Origin: Opitutaceae bacterium | GTDB lineage: Bacteria > Verrucomicrobiota > Verrucomicrobiae > Opitutales > Opitutaceae | Length of the DNA: 5,490 bases | Reading direction: 5' to 3' | Assembly: GCA_031266495.1 (NCBI GenBank) | Contig: JAISAX010000326.1 | Coordinates: forward strand, 1-5,490 | In this document: piece after piece, positions 1 through 5,490 of the stretch | How the letters are laid out: each line of letters opens with the position of its first letter | How positions within the stretch are numbered: position 1 is the first letter of the stretch | The notes under the pieces: model-generated | Seen by the model: only the letters and a program-made list of their open reading frames with translations | Told to the model about the DNA's origin: nothing | The model's database searches: none | Position numbers and translations under genes: made by a program

Positions 1-1498
1 GCTGCGCTGCCGGGCGGCCCGGGGGCGCGGCGCGCCGGGGGCGGGCGGGCGGGGGGGGGGGGGGGGGGGCCGCCGCCGCCCCCCCCCCGCCCCCGACCGG
101 ACGGGCGGCGGCGATCTCGCGCGAGGCTCCGGAGCCGGCGTTCCCTGCACGGCCAGACCGGGACCTGGCGCTTCCGGGGGCAGCCTCTCCGTCCGTGCCG
201 CCGCCGCCATCGCCGCCCTGCATCATGTGGAGCAGCGCGGAAATGATGTCGGTGCTCGGGTAACCCTGTTCGAGGAGGCGGTCGATGATGCGGTCCTGCG
301 GACGGAATTTTTTCGCGTCGAGCGTGGAGCGTAGTTTTTCGAAAAATACATTCTCGCGCGCCTCCTCGACCTGATCGAGCGAGGGGACGCGCTCGCGGCG
401 GATGTCGAGCCGGGCGAAGCGTACCATGCTCTGGAGCTTCCAGAGTTCGCGGCCGGAGACGAAGGTGAACGCCTTGCCCTTGCGTCCGGCGCGTCCGGTG
501 CGACCGATGCGGTGGGTGTAGTCCTCGGCGTCGTTGGGGAGATCGAAATTGAAAACGACTTCGAGGTCGTCCACGTCGAGACCGCGGGCGGCGACGTCGG
601 TGGCGACGAGGAATTCGAAGCCGCGGCGCCGGAACTTTTCCATGGTGCGCGTGCGCTGGGCCTGCGTGATGTCGCCATGCAGGCGGTCGCACGCGTAGCC
701 GCGGGCGTGCAGGTGCTCGTCGAGTTCATCGACCATGATTTTGGTGGAGCAGAAAATGATCCCGTACCGGAAATCGTGCAGGTCGATGAGGCGCGTAAGG
801 ACCTCGATTTTGGAACGGCGATCGACCTCGAAATAAACCTGGTCCACCTGCGGCGCGCTCTGCATCTGTGTCTCGATTTTCACCCACTCGGGATCGGGGA
901 TGAAACGGCGAATAAGGTCGCGGATCTCGCGCGGCAGGGTGGCCGAAAAGAAGAGCGACTGCCTCTGGGCGGGCATGGCCTTGAGGATTTTTTCGATGTC
1001 GTCGCGGAAACCCATGTCGAGCATCCGGTCGCACTCGTCGAGGACGACCATCTTCAGCCGGTCGAGCCGGAGCGTGCCGCGCTCCATGTGGTCCATGACG
1101 CGTCCTGGAGTTCCAATGACGATCTGCGCGCCGGCGGCGAGGGCGCGAAACTGACGCTCGTAGGACTGGCCGCCGTAAACGGGCACCTCGACGATGCCGC
1201 GTTTGAAGAGGGCGAGTTTCGCGACTTCTTCGGCAACCTGCACCGCGAGTTCGCGGGTCGGGCAAAGGATGAGCGCCTGGACGGCTTTCAATCCGGAGTC
1301 CACGCGTTCGATGGCGGGCAGGGCGAAGGCGGCGGTTTTGCCTGACCCGGTGGAGGACTGGCCGACGACATCGCGCCCGGCGAGCAGGAGCGGGATGACG
1401 GCGGCCTGGATGGGCGAGGCCTCTTCAAAGCCCATCTTGTCAACAGCCTTGAGGAGTTCCGGCGAGAGGCCGAGTTCGGCAAATTTGCGTGATTCCAT
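1..1498 (-). CDS. DEAD-box (DECD variant) ATP-dependent RNA helicase, C-terminus cut by window edge
   Basis: An ATP-dependent RNA helicase that would unwind or remodel RNA in the cytoplasm (ribosome assembly, mRNA decay or cold adaptation in this family). The open frame gives 499 residues with no stop before the window edge. The two RecA-like domains carry the full motif set: Q motif with F6 and Q31, Walker A SSTGSGKT (48-55), PTRELA (80-85), GG (109-110), TPGR (130-133), motif II DECD (154-157), SAT (185-187), IIFCST (247-252), ATDVAARGLD (299-308) and HRIGRTGR (329-336). Motif II is DECD, not DEAD. Residues about 385-426 resemble the helical segment after the core in DeaD/CshA-type proteins. 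After that comes a Gly/Ser/Arg/Pro-rich, probably disordered tail. ATG 1498 is the only start: an in-frame stop lies at 1541-1543, and residue 6 already begins the Q-motif region. No Shine-Dalgarno sequence is visible. Family is certain; subfamily is not, and the tail frame past base 94 depends on homopolymer lengths. Confidence 0.95.
   Translation of the reverse strand, partial: MESRKFAELGLSPELLKAVDKMGFEEASPIQAAVIPLLLAGRDVVGQSSTGSGKTAAFALPAIERVDSGLKAVQALILCPTRELAVQVAEEVAKLALFKRGIVEVPVYGGQSYERQFRALAAGAQIVIGTPGRVMDHMERGTLRLDRLKMVVLDECDRMLDMGFRDDIEKILKAMPAQRQSLFFSATLPREIRDLIRRFIPDPEWVKIETQMQSAPQVDQVYFEVDRRSKIEVLTRLIDLHDFRYGIIFCSTKIMVDELDEHLHARGYACDRLHGDITQAQRTRTMEKFRRRGFEFLVATDVAARGLDVDDLEVVFNFDLPNDAEDYTHRIGRTGRAGRKGKAFTFVSGRELWKLQSMVRFARLDIRRERVPSLDQVEEARENVFFEKLRSTLDAKKFRPQDRIIDRLLEQGYPSTDIISALLHMMQGGDGGGGTDGEAAPGSARSRSGRAGNAGSGASREIAAARPVGGGGGAAAAPPPPPPPARPRRAAPPGRPAAQ
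51..94. repeat. G19 / C10 homopolymer low-complexity tract
   Basis: A run of 19 G (51-69) is followed by a CCG-type triplet stretch (70-78), 10 C (79-88) and further C-rich sequence. Read on the minus strand in the helicase frame it gives five Gly, four Ala and then a Pro run, so the frame stays open. The G and C runs could fold back on each other. It may be a real low-complexity tail, or a sequencing or assembly error near a contig end; the exact run lengths should not be trusted. Confidence 0.85.
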
Positions 1499-1573
1499 GC
1501 GGCAGCGTGGACGGAAGTGCGAAAAATGGAGAGGAGAAAATCAGGCAACGGGCGGGAAACAGCGGGCGTTCTG

Positions 1574-1735
1574 TTATCGCTTGCCCGGGGCCGTTGAGCC
1601 ATTGCACCACGTTCCCTTGATGCGCGTGACCATGCGGTTTTTGTCGGGACCGGTTTCGTTGTGGTAGAGGCGGCTGACAACCAGGCTTACGGCGGCCTCG
1701 CCCACGCTTGTGTGTTTTTGCCTCATCCCGGCCAC
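1574..1735 (-). pseudogene. C-terminal fragment of a second LacI-family regulator
   Basis: The last 53 residues of the chimeric frame are not kinase. VGEAAVSLVVSRLYHNETG followed by a TRIKGTW..G ending matches the final helix and strand of LacI-family effector domains. They align directly with IGGVAVDFLVAAIHRGETG and RIHIEGKW at the end of the intact regulator in this window (2377-3411). The preceding AGMRQKHTS fits the residues before that helix in LacI proteins. DNA-binding and effector-binding parts are absent. Similarity to the intact neighbour is protein-level and moderate, so it comes from a different paralogue and is not a recent copy. Inference: a deletion fused the 5' part of the kinase gene to the 3' part of a downstream lacI-type gene. 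Confidence 0.75.
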
Positions 1736-2316
1736 CTCCGCTGCGGTCTCGTCTGGCGGCAGGGCGACATCGTTAAGCTTGAGAATATCCGTGAAACCAA
1801 CCGAATCCCGCAAAACTGCCGTGTTCGGTAGAGGCCGGCGCAGGTTCATATCAAAAAAACGGATACATTTCTCCGGGGCAAGCCCGATGATTTTTCGCAA
1901 CGTATTTCTGGATACGCACGAGCGCTGGGCGAGTGGTCCGAAATGCAGGGTGCCGGCCTTCGCAATCGCATTGCGGAGACCGGGGTCGGGCCGGATGTGA
2001 TCCCAGACAACATCGGAACGTATTTCATAGGAAGGTTTGCCATCGGATGTGAGCGCGACATCCACCACGCCCATGGCGTGTCCGCGTGCGATTTGAAGGC
2101 CGTCGACGCGTGCTCTTTGCGCACGAAATCGCGCAGTCAGTTTGCGTCCTTGGGCATCGTTTCCGACCGCGTTGATCAGCAGACTGTCCACCCCTGCGCG
2201 CCTGGCATGAACCGCGACATTGGCAGATGCCCCGCCGGGACGGGCTCCCGAGGGAAGCATGTTCCACAGTATTTCACCAAAATGAGCAGGCTGAAGTTGG
2301 CGCGGGTTGGTGGCAT
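1574..2316 (-). pseudogene. Broken PfkB-family sugar kinase (fructokinase type), fused to a LacI C-terminal remnant
   Basis: The intact gene would have phosphorylated a sugar, most likely fructose, in the cytoplasm. Kinase landmarks, in order: FGEILWNMLPSG, the sugar/nucleotide-fold segment GGASANVAVHARRAG, AVGNDAQGRKL, a YEI..DVVWDHI segment, HFGPLAQRS, FDMNLR and ILKLND. These match the first two thirds of fructokinase-like PfkB proteins, which are usually about 300 residues. The catalytic GAGDAF region and everything after it are missing. From about base 1735 the frame continues as the end of a LacI-family regulator. At the 5' end, ATG 2316 reads MPPTRANFSLLI and then loses frame. One extra base in the A4 run at 2279-2282 (T4 on the coding strand) would join it to FGEILW. 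The downstream frame alone runs 2260-1574 (228 codons plus TAA) from an ATG too late to include the first strand. Two independent lesions make loss of function very likely. It is co-directional with the helicase gene, 75 bp upstream of it. Confidence 0.85.
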
Positions 2317-2357
2317 GTGTGAGAGGATGCCGATTGACTCGCGAATTCGATGTTTTG

Positions 2358-2375
2358 ATTACTGATATAGTTCAG
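2358..2375. promoter_or_regulatory. 18-bp operator-like element, copy 1 (inverted relative to copy 2)
   Basis: Read on the minus strand this is CTGAACTATATCAGTAAT, identical over 18 bases to 3452-3469 on the plus strand. The core CTGA-N6-TCAG is partly palindromic (10 of 14 positions symmetric), as expected for a dimeric regulator's site. It ends one base before the ATG of the LacI-family gene and lies 41 bp from the original kinase start at 2316. It could therefore control both divergent genes. It does not show the central CG of classical LacI operators. The exact duplication is seen; the operator role is inferred. Confidence 0.6.
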
Positions 2376-2393
2376 CATGAAGAAACGTGTGAA
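2364..2393 (-). promoter_or_regulatory. Possible sigma-70-like promoter for the broken kinase gene
   Basis: On the minus strand TTCACA (2388-2393) is separated by 18 bp from TATATC (2364-2369), pointing toward the kinase start at 2316. The -10 hexamer lies inside the 18-bp operator-like element, so a bound repressor would block it. The -35 lies inside the beginning of the divergent regulator gene. Hexamer matches of this quality occur by chance, so confidence is low. Confidence 0.25.
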
Positions 2394-3411
2394 TCAAAAA
2401 GAAATCGCCCTGTTGGCGGGAGTCAGCCCGGCGACTGTGTCGATGGCATTTACAAATCATCCTTCGATACCGGTTTCCACGCGGGAGCGTGTTTTGTCCG
2501 TGGCCCACAAGCTGGGCTATGTTCGCGACCCCATGCTTTCCGCATTGGCCGCGTATCGGACTTCCCGGCGTCCCTCCTCCTTCCAAGGCACGATTGCCTG
2601 GTTGTTCAACAGCATGGGGGCGTTTGACTGGCGCTTGAGCACGCATTTTTCCGATTATTATGCCGGAGCCTGCCGGCAGGCGCAACCTCTTGGCTACCAA
2701 ATTGAAACCTTCGATGCAAATGAGGAGCGTCAATCAAGCAAGCGACTGATGTCCATGTTTGCCGCGAAGAACATTCGCGGGATACTTCTCTGCCCGCAGC
2801 CAGCTCCCCAAATGAAAATGGAGCTGCCGTGGGAAAATTTTTCCACGACCACGTTTGGATACAGCCTGGCCTCGCCCCATCTTCACACGGTCTCCGCAGC
2901 TCATTATCTGGCGACACAGGAGGTCTATCGTCGGCTTCGCGCTGGTGGCCGCAAACGGATCGGGCTGGCCATTGCCCGTGTGAGCGTTGAGCGGACCAAT
3001 TTCAATTACCTCGCGGCGTATCTGGCCAGCCAAGCCCCCGAGCAACGCGCCGATTACATCCCTCCGTTTCTCCAATACTTCCCCGAGATCGCCTTGCACC
3101 CGGAGCCTCTCTCGAATTTCAAGGACTGGATGGATGACAACAAGCTGGATGCCATCATTGCCGAGGATGTGCGTATCCTCAAGATATTGGCGACCTTGGG
3201 AAAAAGGGTGCCGGATGACATTGCCGTGGCTTCGCCTTGTTTGCCCAAGGCGGATACGCTGATGACAGGGATCGTTGAGGACAGCGTTAAGATTGGAGGC
3301 GTTGCCGTGGATTTTCTGGTGGCGGCCATCCATCGTGGCGAAACGGGAATCCCCGAGTCACCTCAACGAATTCACATCGAGGGAAAATGGAATCCAGGTC
3401 ACACCGCCTGA
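2377..3411 (+). CDS. LacI-family transcriptional regulator
   Basis: A DNA-binding regulator expected to bind an operator as a dimer and respond to a sugar or related metabolite. At 344 residues it has the usual family length. Residues 6-25 are the LacI-type helix-turn-helix (QKEIALLAGVSPATVSMAF). Residues about 48-61 (YVRDPMLSALAAYR) occupy the hinge, without the classical 'PN..AR.L' pattern. The periplasmic-binding-protein-like effector domain follows: first strand GTIAWLFN (71-78), RGILLC (134-139), an H-Y-L...RAGGRKRIGLAI segment (176-200), DDIAVAS (280-286), and the closing IGGVAVDFLV...GETG and IEGKW (307-338). ATG 2377 puts the HTH at the normal distance from the N-terminus. No Shine-Dalgarno is visible, and the operator-like element abuts the start codon, suggesting autoregulation. 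It diverges from the broken kinase and lies 95 bp upstream of the dehydrogenase, both plausible targets. The effector is unknown. Confidence 0.93.
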   Translation: MKKRVNQKEIALLAGVSPATVSMAFTNHPSIPVSTRERVLSVAHKLGYVRDPMLSALAAYRTSRRPSSFQGTIAWLFNSMGAFDWRLSTHFSDYYAGACRQAQPLGYQIETFDANEERQSSKRLMSMFAAKNIRGILLCPQPAPQMKMELPWENFSTTTFGYSLASPHLHTVSAAHYLATQEVYRRLRAGGRKRIGLAIARVSVERTNFNYLAAYLASQAPEQRADYIPPFLQYFPEIALHPEPLSNFKDWMDDNKLDAIIAEDVRILKILATLGKRVPDDIAVASPCLPKADTLMTGIVEDSVKIGGVAVDFLVAAIHRGETGIPESPQRIHIEGKWNPGHTA

Positions 3412-3451
3412 ATTGGTTGAGAGTGCGATGGGTCGCATGGACGCATGGCTA

Positions 3452-3469
3452 CTGAACTATATCAGTAAT
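3452..3469. promoter_or_regulatory. 18-bp operator-like element, copy 2
   Basis: CTGAACTATATCAGTAAT lies in the 95-bp gap between the regulator and the dehydrogenase. It is the exact inverted copy of 2358-2375. It sits 37 bp before the GTG at 3507 (43 bp before the ATG at 3513), nearly the spacing copy 1 has to the kinase start (41 bp), and in the same orientation relative to the gene it faces. Flanking bases differ between copies, so the shared unit is 18 bp. This supports a shared regulator or promoter element. No good -35 hexamer is visible upstream. Confidence 0.6.
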
Positions 3470-3506
3470 TAAGAGATTTCTTTCGCCAATCCATCGGGCA
3501 TGATGG

Positions 3507-4565
3507 GTGGCCATGCTCCAATCTGTAGAGTGTCCTCTCAAACCCTGTGCCAGCTCCGCGCACACTCTCCTCGTGGCGATGAACGCCGAGGAAATGGACA
3601 TTTTTTTTGGCGGCACGATTCCGTCGATTTCGGGTGATTGCGAGATCCGGCACTTGTCCAATCAACAGCCGATCACGAATCAGTGGAGACAAACGCTAAG
3701 GGAAATTAACCCTTCGATCATTCTGGCAAGCTGGATGACCCCGTCGCTCCCGCTGGAACACATTGATTCGCCCGAGTGCGCATTGAAGTATGTCTGTTAC
3801 ACCTCTGGCTCAGTGAAACACCTGGTGCCCCGGACCTTTATCGAGAAGGGTGGCTTGGTGACGAATTGGGGCACGCTGGTTGCCCATGCGGTAGCGGAAC
3901 ATGCGCTGTTGCTCGGTCTGGCGGCGCTTCGAAATCTCGGATGCTGGAGACACGTCATTGCGAATTCTTCGCAGATACGACGCCCCGCGTTTTTCCTCCA
4001 GACGCTTTTGTTGCGAGGGAAACGTGTCGGCATTCACGGTTACGGAGCGGTTGCCCGAGCGCTTGTGGCGCTGCTCAAACCCTTTGATGTCCGGGTCAAA
4101 GCCTATTCATCCGGTGTTCCGTCGTGGCTGATGAACCGCGATGGTGTTGCGCCATGCGATTCCTTGGAGGAATTGTTTGCCTCCAGCGAAGTCCTGTTTG
4201 AGTGCGAGGCGCTTCGGCCGGACACAGAGACAAGTGTCACGGCTGGATTACTGGCGCTGTTGCCGGAAAATGCCGCCTTTATTAACGTCGGGCGTGGTCG
4301 TGTGGTGGATGAGGAGGCCCTTTGTCGGGAGGCTCAGGCCCGCCGTATCCGCGTCGCGCTTGATGTGGTGGCGCAGGAGCCGCTGACCGGACAATCGCCG
4401 CTCGTCAAACTGGAGCATCCGGTGCTCTCTCCCCATGTCGGCGGCCCCACGTCCGACCAGTATCGCATGTGCGGACGTTTCGTCATCAACAACATTCGCA
4501 ACTACATGGCCCGTGACACGCTGTGCGGGCTTGTGACCTTGGAGATGTACGATCTGGCCACCTGA
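3507..4565 (+). CDS. D-2-hydroxyacid dehydrogenase family protein
   Basis: An NAD(P)-dependent oxidoreductase expected to interconvert a D-2-hydroxyacid and its 2-oxoacid in the cytoplasm; the substrate cannot be read from the sequence. It has 352 residues, slightly longer than the usual 310-340. The Rossmann motif VGIHGYGAVARALV (174-187) has Ala at the third glycine position. The second strand ends AYSSG (199-203), with Ser where NAD-preferring members usually have Asp, hinting at NADP use or relaxed cofactor choice. The catalytic triad is intact: R263 in INVGRGRVVDEEAL, E291 in DVVAQEPL, H310 in LSPHVGG. The N-terminal catalytic-domain strands (HTLLVAM, SIILASW, LKYVCYTSG) are present. GTG 3507 is the earliest start after the stop at 3501-3503; ATG 3513, two codons later, is equally or more likely. 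No clear ribosome binding site is seen. It follows the LacI-type gene with an operator-like element between, so regulation by that protein is a reasonable inference. Confidence 0.92.
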   Translation: MAMLQSVECPLKPCASSAHTLLVAMNAEEMDIFFGGTIPSISGDCEIRHLSNQQPITNQWRQTLREINPSIILASWMTPSLPLEHIDSPECALKYVCYTSGSVKHLVPRTFIEKGGLVTNWGTLVAHAVAEHALLLGLAALRNLGCWRHVIANSSQIRRPAFFLQTLLLRGKRVGIHGYGAVARALVALLKPFDVRVKAYSSGVPSWLMNRDGVAPCDSLEELFASSEVLFECEALRPDTETSVTAGLLALLPENAAFINVGRGRVVDEEALCREAQARRIRVALDVVAQEPLTGQSPLVKLEHPVLSPHVGGPTSDQYRMCGRFVINNIRNYMARDTLCGLVTLEMYDLAT

Positions 4566-4635
4566 TTCCGCTCATATCGTCTCCCTTTCTCTTTGTCATT
4601 CCGTACCAACACAAAAAAAAACATCAATAAATATC
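4566..4635. other. Intergenic gap with an A-rich leader before the PEP-CTERM gene
   Basis: This 70-bp gap starts pyrimidine-rich (about 4574-4600). It ends in an A-rich leader with nine consecutive A (4613-4621) and AATAAATAT just before the ATG. TTGTCA (4593-4598) resembles a -35 box, but no -10 lies at normal spacing. There is no terminator hairpin, no Shine-Dalgarno and no copy of the 18-bp element, so whether the exported-protein gene has its own promoter is undecided. Confidence 0.4.
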
Positions 4636-5466
4636 ATGAAAGATATAATTAAAACAACCTGCCTCGCCAGCTTGATTTCGCTGGCTGCCTCCATTAGTCA
4701 GGCCAGCGTTACCGTGGAATTCAGCGACGACTTCGGCTCATATTCCACGGGTGATCTCCCCAAGCAGGACGCCAAGTGGAGAGACTCCAACAATAGCAGT
4801 GGTGGCACCAGCGTGGTAGCCGTTGATATCGGCAATGTATTTGGCTCCGGCACCGGCAACCAGTACCTCGTGCTGGCGCAAACCGGGACTGCTTCCGCCA
4901 ACATCGCAAGCCAACCCATAACCCTGTCGAACACGGGCATGATCTCGTTCGATTTTGCCACGCCTACCGCTGGCCAAAGCTCGACGTTAACGTTTCGCAT
5001 CGGCACCGGTAACAGTAATGCAATGACGGCCTTTTCCATCAATCTTGGAACAGGTAGCGCAGTGGGCCAACGCGTTACCACCTCGGATGGTAGCACCATA
5101 CTTTACAATGGCTCCACACCGGGAACGTCCACGCATGTAACCATTTTTTATAATAACAATAATGACGGCTCGGTTTTTTCTTATAACGAAGGCGCTTTTT
5201 CCGGTTCTGTTGCCGCAAACAGCATGGATGTTTATGTCGGGAACAATTTGGTCGGTGATAATCTGGTTCGTTCGGGATCATTGGAAAAGGGCACCGCATT
5301 GACCGCGATCAACTTCTTGGGAGCCAATGGCGCCAAGACACTGGAAGTCTGGTTGGATAACATCAGCGTCCAAAGCGTTTCCTCGATCCCTGAACCTTCC
5401 AGCTTTGCCATCATTGGCGGCCTCGGCGTTCTGTTCCTCTACGCTTTGCGCCGTCGCTCCCGTTGA
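4636..5466 (+). CDS. PEP-CTERM sorting-domain exported protein
   Basis: A secreted or surface protein of unknown specific function. Residues 1-23 form a Sec signal peptide: lysines at 2 and 6, a hydrophobic core, and a likely cut after SQA. The mature part is rich in Ser, Thr, Gly and Asn, has no cysteine, and reads as alternating beta strands. FDFATP (105-110), LTFRIGTG (118-125) and LEVWLDNISV (236-245) suggest a jelly-roll or concanavalin-like fold. The C-terminus is a complete sorting signal: PEP at 252-254, a hydrophobic helix at about 257-270, and a basic RRRSR end. Such signals are processed by exosortase in Gram-negative bacteria; no exosortase gene lies in this window. The 276-residue length is typical of small single-domain members. 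ATG 4636 is fixed by the signal peptide directly behind it. It lies 70 bp after the dehydrogenase; co-regulation is possible but not shown. Confidence 0.93.
   Translation: MKDIIKTTCLASLISLAASISQASVTVEFSDDFGSYSTGDLPKQDAKWRDSNNSSGGTSVVAVDIGNVFGSGTGNQYLVLAQTGTASANIASQPITLSNTGMISFDFATPTAGQSSTLTFRIGTGNSNAMTAFSINLGTGSAVGQRVTTSDGSTILYNGSTPGTSTHVTIFYNNNNDGSVFSYNEGAFSGSVAANSMDVYVGNNLVGDNLVRSGSLEKGTALTAINFLGANGAKTLEVWLDNISVQSVSSIPEPSSFAIIGGLGVLFLYALRRRSR
5389..5463 (+). other. PEP-CTERM sorting signal
   Basis: This segment encodes the C-terminal 25 residues of the exported protein: the PEP motif, a hydrophobic stretch (FAIIGGLGVLFLYAL) and an arginine-rich tail. It is the recognition and transient membrane-anchor module for exosortase processing, and is what identifies the otherwise unrecognised protein as part of that export system. 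Confidence 0.9.
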
Positions 5467-5490
5467 TGCGCATGGCTTCGTTTCCGTGTT

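Noticed and set aside
29..36. GGCGCGCC palindrome near the left edge
   Set aside because: An eight-base GC palindrome is expected by chance in sequence this GC-rich.
223..1265. Two long minus-strand frames (223-729 and 726-1265) overlapping the helicase
   Set aside because: They are Arg/Ser/Pro-rich out-of-frame shadows. The true frame runs uninterrupted from 1498 to the window edge.
512..1345. A 277-codon open frame on the plus strand opposite the helicase
   Set aside because: It is antisense to a helicase with every conserved motif. High GC leaves opposite frames open, and its peptide shows no recognisable domain.
1574..1625. A tRNA-like stretch on the minus strand, suggested by the peptide GTWCNGST and a box-A-like TGGTGCAATGG
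   Set aside because: No matching T-arm, acceptor stem or anticodon arm follows, and the peptide fits the end of LacI-family proteins in frame.
2334..2363. TTGACT at 2334-2339 as a -35 box for the LacI-family gene
   Set aside because: No acceptable -10 hexamer lies 16-19 bp downstream; the best candidate matches only three of six positions.
3423..3438. Small hairpin TGCGA-TGGG-TCGCA after the regulator gene as a terminator
   Set aside because: The stem is only five base pairs with no T run behind it, so it is not credible as an intrinsic terminator.
4631..4646. Inverted repeat ATATC-N6-GATAT around the start codon of the PEP-CTERM gene as an operator
   Set aside because: Five-base arms in AT-rich DNA arise easily by chance, and it does not match the 18-bp element.

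Overview
The window looks like chromosomal DNA of a Verrucomicrobiota bacterium, probably near Opitutaceae. This is an inference from the gene families, not a database match: a PEP-CTERM exported protein, a LacI-type regulator with a 'DPMLSALAAYR' hinge in place of the classical one, and a fructokinase-type PfkB relic. The left third (about 1-1500) is very GC-rich. The rest is visibly less so, and the exported-protein gene at the right end is the least.

Layout. On the minus strand, 1-1498 is the N-terminal part of a DEAD-box RNA helicase, open at the window edge. Its motif II reads DECD, and its tail runs into a glycine/alanine/proline low-complexity stretch with a 19-base G run. Upstream of it on the same strand (1574-2316) is a broken gene. 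Its first three quarters are a PfkB-type fructokinase and its last 50-odd residues are the C-terminus of a different LacI-family regulator. It also carries an apparent one-base deletion near its start. Divergent from it, on the plus strand, are an intact LacI-family regulator (2377-3411), a D-2-hydroxyacid dehydrogenase (3507-4565) and a PEP-CTERM exported protein (4636-5466).

How the parts may work together. An identical 18-bp, partly palindromic element occurs twice in inverted orientation: 2358-2375, between the broken kinase and the regulator, and 3452-3469, between the regulator and the dehydrogenase. Each copy faces a metabolic gene in the same orientation and at almost the same distance (about 40 bp from the start codon). 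The simplest reading is a small local regulon. The regulator would control itself, the adjacent kinase (now dead) and the dehydrogenase through two copies of one operator. The helicase looks like unrelated core-genome content. The PEP-CTERM gene has no copy of the element and may be independent.

There is no RNA gene, CRISPR array, transposase or convincing terminator. No gap between genes exceeds 100 bases. The most unusual items are the in-frame kinase-regulator chimera, the duplicated operator-like element and the DECD-box helicase.
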